23,348 nt of DNA from Pseudomonadota bacterium (GTDB taxonomy: Bacteria > Pseudomonadota > Alphaproteobacteria > Sphingomonadales > SMXR01). Location: the NCBI GenBank assembly GCA_022571175.1, contig JACZYI010000007.1, forward strand, positions 1 through 23,348, given 5' to 3'. Within the stretch, counting starts at the first letter, position 1. Each line of letters starts with the position of its first letter. Made by a program: the position numbers and the translations under genes. Shown piece by piece: positions 20,741 to 23,348 of this stretch. The notes beneath the pieces were generated by a model. That model worked only from the letters and a program-made list of their open reading frames with translations, made no database searches and was not told the origin of the DNA.

Positions 20741-21910
20741 ATGAAACCATCATTGAAGCCGGGTAACCCACGATTTTCATCGGGGCCCTGCAGCAAGCGT
20801 CCGGGTTGGACGCCAGAGCATTTCACAAACGCAACATTGGGTCGTTCGCACCGTTCAAAGGTGGGAAAAGCCAAACTGAAACAGGCCATTGACCGCACAC
20901 GCGAAATTCTCGAAGTGCCCGCAGATCACAGGATAGCGATAGTGCCTGCCTCCGATACCGGCGCTGTGGAACTGGTGCTTTGGTCCACGCTCGGACCAAA
21001 GCCAGTGGATGTGTTGGCATGGGAGAGTTTCGGCAAAGGCTGGATTACGGATATAAAGGAACAATTGAAACTCCCGGACGTTAATGCCTTGACCGCCAAT
21101 TTTGGGGAGCTGCCTGATTTATCCTGCGTAAATCCTGATCACGATATCGTCTTTACCTGGAATGGAACAACCTCGGGCGTAAAAGTCCCCAATGGAGACT
21201 GGATTGCCAGTGATCGTGGCGGGATCACAATCTGTGACGCGACCTCAGCCGCTTTTGCCATGGATCTTCCCTGGGACAAGCTGGATGTGGTCACATACTC
21301 TTGGCAAAAAGTACTCGGTGGCGAGGCCCAGCACGGGATTATGATTTTGAGTCCGCGCGCTGTGGAACGCATAAATTCCTATGATCCACCATGGCCCATG
21401 CCCAAGCTGTTTCGTCTGAAGAAAAACGGCAAACTCAATGAAGCAATTTTTGAAGGCATCACCATCAATACACCATCGCTGCTGCTGGTTGAGGATTACC
21501 TGGATACATTAGCCTGGGCTGAGAGTTGCGGTGGTCTCCGGGGGATGATCCGCCGTTCGGAAGAAAATGCCGCCGCTATTGACCACTGGGTGATAAAAAC
21601 CGACTGGATTGGCCATCTTGTTGAAGATGTTGCCATTAGGTCCAATACCTCCGTTTGCCTCAAATTTACTGACCCTGATTTTGTCGCTCTGGAAGAAGAA
21701 GCCCAACGCGCATTTGTGGCCAGAATGGTGGTGTTGCTGGAAGCTGAGGATGCGGCTTATGATATTGGACCATATTCAGCAGCACCTCCGGGCTTAAGAA
21801 TTTGGGCGGGTTCTACCGTGGAAACAAGCGATCTTGAAGCGGCATTTCCATGGCTCGACTGGGCCTTTGGTCAGATAATGGATCAAATGGATGTGAGGGG
21901 TCAGTCATAA
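20741..21910 (+). CDS. serC: Phosphoserine aminotransferase, Methanosarcina/alphaproteobacterial type
   Basis: Transfers an amino group from glutamate to 3-phosphohydroxypyruvate, the second step of serine synthesis. The 389-residue sequence is the TIGR01365-like form used by alphaproteobacteria, not the E. coli form: KPGNPRFSSGPCSKRPGW at the N terminus, ATLGRSHRSK, VPASDTGAVELVLWS, TWNGTTSGVKVP, and CDATSAAFAM with the PLP-contacting Asp166. The PLP-binding Lys190 is in TYSWQKVLGGEAQHG. The start is fixed by the GGAAGGA site nine bases upstream and by the conserved N terminus. The stop overlaps the serA start by one base (TAATG), so the pair forms a serine operon behind the leader RNA. It is a cytoplasmic PLP fold-type I enzyme. 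Confidence 0.96.
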   Translation: MKPSLKPGNPRFSSGPCSKRPGWTPEHFTNATLGRSHRSKVGKAKLKQAIDRTREILEVPADHRIAIVPASDTGAVELVLWSTLGPKPVDVLAWESFGKGWITDIKEQLKLPDVNALTANFGELPDLSCVNPDHDIVFTWNGTTSGVKVPNGDWIASDRGGITICDATSAAFAMDLPWDKLDVVTYSWQKVLGGEAQHGIMILSPRAVERINSYDPPWPMPKLFRLKKNGKLNEAIFEGITINTPSLLLVEDYLDTLAWAESCGGLRGMIRRSEENAAAIDHWVIKTDWIGHLVEDVAIRSNTSVCLKFTDPDFVALEEEAQRAFVARMVVLLEAEDAAYDIGPYSAAPPGLRIWAGSTVETSDLEAAFPWLDWAFGQIMDQMDVRGQS

Positions 21911-23348
21911 TGCCCCGGGTATTAATATCGGACAAAATGAGCTCAAAGGCTGCTGACGTCTTCAAGGCTCGAGGCATAGAAGTTGAAGAAACAAACGGCC
22001 TTTCCGCTGCGGATCTCGCAGACATCATCGATGGATTTGAAGGACTCGCTGTCAGGTCAAGCACCAAGGTTACGGCTGAGCTGATTGAGCGAGCGAGTAA
22101 GTTACGCGTCGTTGGCCGGGCCGGTATTGGGGTTGACAATATTGATCTGAATGCTGCCTCCCAGAGGGGTATTGTGGTTATGAATACGCCCTTTGGCAAC
22201 TCTATTACAACCGCGGAACATACTATCGCCATGCTGCTGGCCTCGGTTCGGCAAATACCCGAAGCCAATAATTCAACCAAGGCCGGAAAGTGGGAAAAGT
22301 CCAAATTCATGGGCGTGGAGGTTAGTGGCAAAACTCTTGGTATCATCGGCTGCGGCAATATTGGTTCCATCGTAGCGGACCGGGCGCAGGGCCTTAAAAT
22401 GCGGGTTATGGCCTATGATCCATTTCTCTCGCAAGAACGCGCCGATGATCTGGGGGTCAAGAAAGTTCATTTTGATACCTTGCTCAGTGTGTGTGATTTT
22501 ATTTCGTTACATGTGCCGCTGACGGATAAAACGCGCAATATCATCAATCAGGAAACGATCGAAAAAATGAAAGATGGCGTTCGCATTATCAATTGCGCAC
22601 GCGGCGGCCTAGTAGATGAAAAAGCGCTAAAACAGGCGCTGGATCAAGGAAAGGTAGCATCAGCCGCGCTTGACGTTTTTGAGCAGGAGCCCGCAACCGA
22701 AAACCCGCTTTTTGAATGCCCCAATGTGATTGCAACCCCACATTTGGGAGCAGCCACCTCCGAGGCGCAAGTGAATGTTGCTATTCAGGTGGCGGAACAG
22801 ATTTCGGATTATCTGCTGATTGGCGAAATCACCAACGCGCTTAATGTGCCGTCGGTCTCGGCAGAAGACGCACCAAAATTGATGCCATATATGGCTCTGG
22901 CAAAGCAAATTGGTAGTTTTGCTGGTCAGATCACTGAGTCCGGAATCAGGGAAGTCACGATCGAATATGAAGGCCATGTGGCCGAGCTGAACACCAAACC
23001 CATTACTTCTGTGTTGTTGGAGGGGCTTTTGAAACCTCATCTGGATAATGTGAATATGGTCAGTGCTCCCATTCTGGCAAAAGAGCGAAACATTCACATC
23101 AATGAGGTTCTTCGCGATCGGGCAGGTGATTATCATACCTTGATGCGGCTTATTGTGCGCACAGAAAAGCGAACCCGTTCCATTGCCGGAACCTTGTTTT
23201 CAAATCAGGAACCCCGCATTGTGAATTTAAATGGAATAGAAATTGAAGCAGAACTCAGCCCGCTTATGCTCTATGTTGCCAACGAAGATAAACCGGGGCT
23301 GATTGGTGCTTTGGGGATGATTTTGGCGGATGCGCCGATCGATATAGC
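21910..23348 (+). CDS. serA: D-3-phosphoglycerate dehydrogenase, C-terminal end cut by window
   Basis: Oxidises 3-phosphoglycerate, the committed step of serine synthesis. The reading from the ATG at 21910 is open to the window edge (479 codons); long-form SerA proteins have about 525-530, so roughly 50 residues are missing. Visible: VRSSTKV and GRAGIGVDNID in the substrate domain, the NAD loop GCGNIG at 147-152 with acidic Asp170 after it, and the catalytic set Arg231 (NCARGG), Glu260 (FEQEP) and His278 (TPHLGA). Residues from about 315 form the extra allosteric-substrate-binding domain of long SerA, and the regulatory ACT domain begins near 452 (LMLYVANEDKPGLIGALG). Serine feedback is therefore plausible but the serine-site residues are partly off the window. 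It overlaps the serC stop by one base. Confidence 0.97.
   Translation, partial: MPRVLISDKMSSKAADVFKARGIEVEETNGLSAADLADIIDGFEGLAVRSSTKVTAELIERASKLRVVGRAGIGVDNIDLNAASQRGIVVMNTPFGNSITTAEHTIAMLLASVRQIPEANNSTKAGKWEKSKFMGVEVSGKTLGIIGCGNIGSIVADRAQGLKMRVMAYDPFLSQERADDLGVKKVHFDTLLSVCDFISLHVPLTDKTRNIINQETIEKMKDGVRIINCARGGLVDEKALKQALDQGKVASAALDVFEQEPATENPLFECPNVIATPHLGAATSEAQVNVAIQVAEQISDYLLIGEITNALNVPSVSAEDAPKLMPYMALAKQIGSFAGQITESGIREVTIEYEGHVAELNTKPITSVLLEGLLKPHLDNVNMVSAPILAKERNIHINEVLRDRAGDYHTLMRLIVRTEKRTRSIAGTLFSNQEPRIVNLNGIEIEAELSPLMLYVANEDKPGLIGALGMILADAPIDI

Noticed and set aside
1..23348. A hidden accessory system (defence, mobile element, secretion or biosynthetic cluster)
   Set aside because: Every large open stretch is accounted for by a known housekeeping family in its usual alphaproteobacterial order; I saw no transposase, integrase, CRISPR repeat, toxin-antitoxin pair or abrupt composition change.

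Overview
The window is a piece of an alphaproteobacterial chromosome carrying almost only conserved housekeeping genes. The evidence is gene content and order. It has zauP (DUF4164)-zapA-6S RNA-formyl-THF ligase-YmdB, then yebC-ruvCAB-ybgC-tolQRAB-pal-cpoB-tilS-ftsH-folP-glmM. It also has the Methanosarcina-type SerC paired with a long SerA, behind a leader that looks like the alphaproteobacterial serC RNA motif. Base composition looks moderate (roughly half G+C by eye), which is low for the class. I cannot name a genus.

Layout. (1) 1-2193, minus strand: the start of a glyceraldehyde-3-phosphate dehydrogenase gene lies downstream of transketolase (tkt). Both serve central carbon metabolism. 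(2) 2194-2531: a divergent intergenic region with a promoter facing each way. (3) 2532-4848, plus strand: the division pair zauP-like and zapA, a 6S RNA gene, 5-formyltetrahydrofolate cyclo-ligase and a YmdB-type phosphodiesterase. (4) 4960-7898: yebC and ruvC, ruvA, ruvB (Holliday-junction branch migration and resolution), tightly packed with ATGA overlaps. (5) 7906-13649: the complete Tol-Pal envelope system, ybgC-tolQ-tolR-tolA-tolB-pal-cpoB, which couples outer-membrane constriction to division. pal has its own 219-base upstream region with a perfect 18-bp tandem duplication that appears to build a promoter. (6) 13669-19789: tilS (tRNA-Ile lysidine synthase), ftsH (membrane AAA+ protease), folP with an N-terminal extension, and glmM (amino-sugar precursor for peptidoglycan and LPS). 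(7) 19786-23348: thiD overlapping glmM, then serC-serA (serine biosynthesis) behind a structured leader. serA runs off the window about 50 codons before its expected end.

The genes group by theme: division and envelope (ZapA/ZauP, Tol-Pal-CpoB, GlmM, FtsH), DNA repair (RuvCAB), folate (formyl-THF ligase, FolP) and serine as one-carbon donor (SerC, SerA). I saw no mobile element, integrase, CRISPR array, tRNA, rRNA, toxin-antitoxin or defence genes, no frameshifted genes and no convincing Rho-independent terminator. I found no new multigene system. What deserves a second look is mostly non-coding: the duplicated pal promoter, the serC leader, the pal-cpoB hairpin and the 6S locus, plus a few protein-level oddities.
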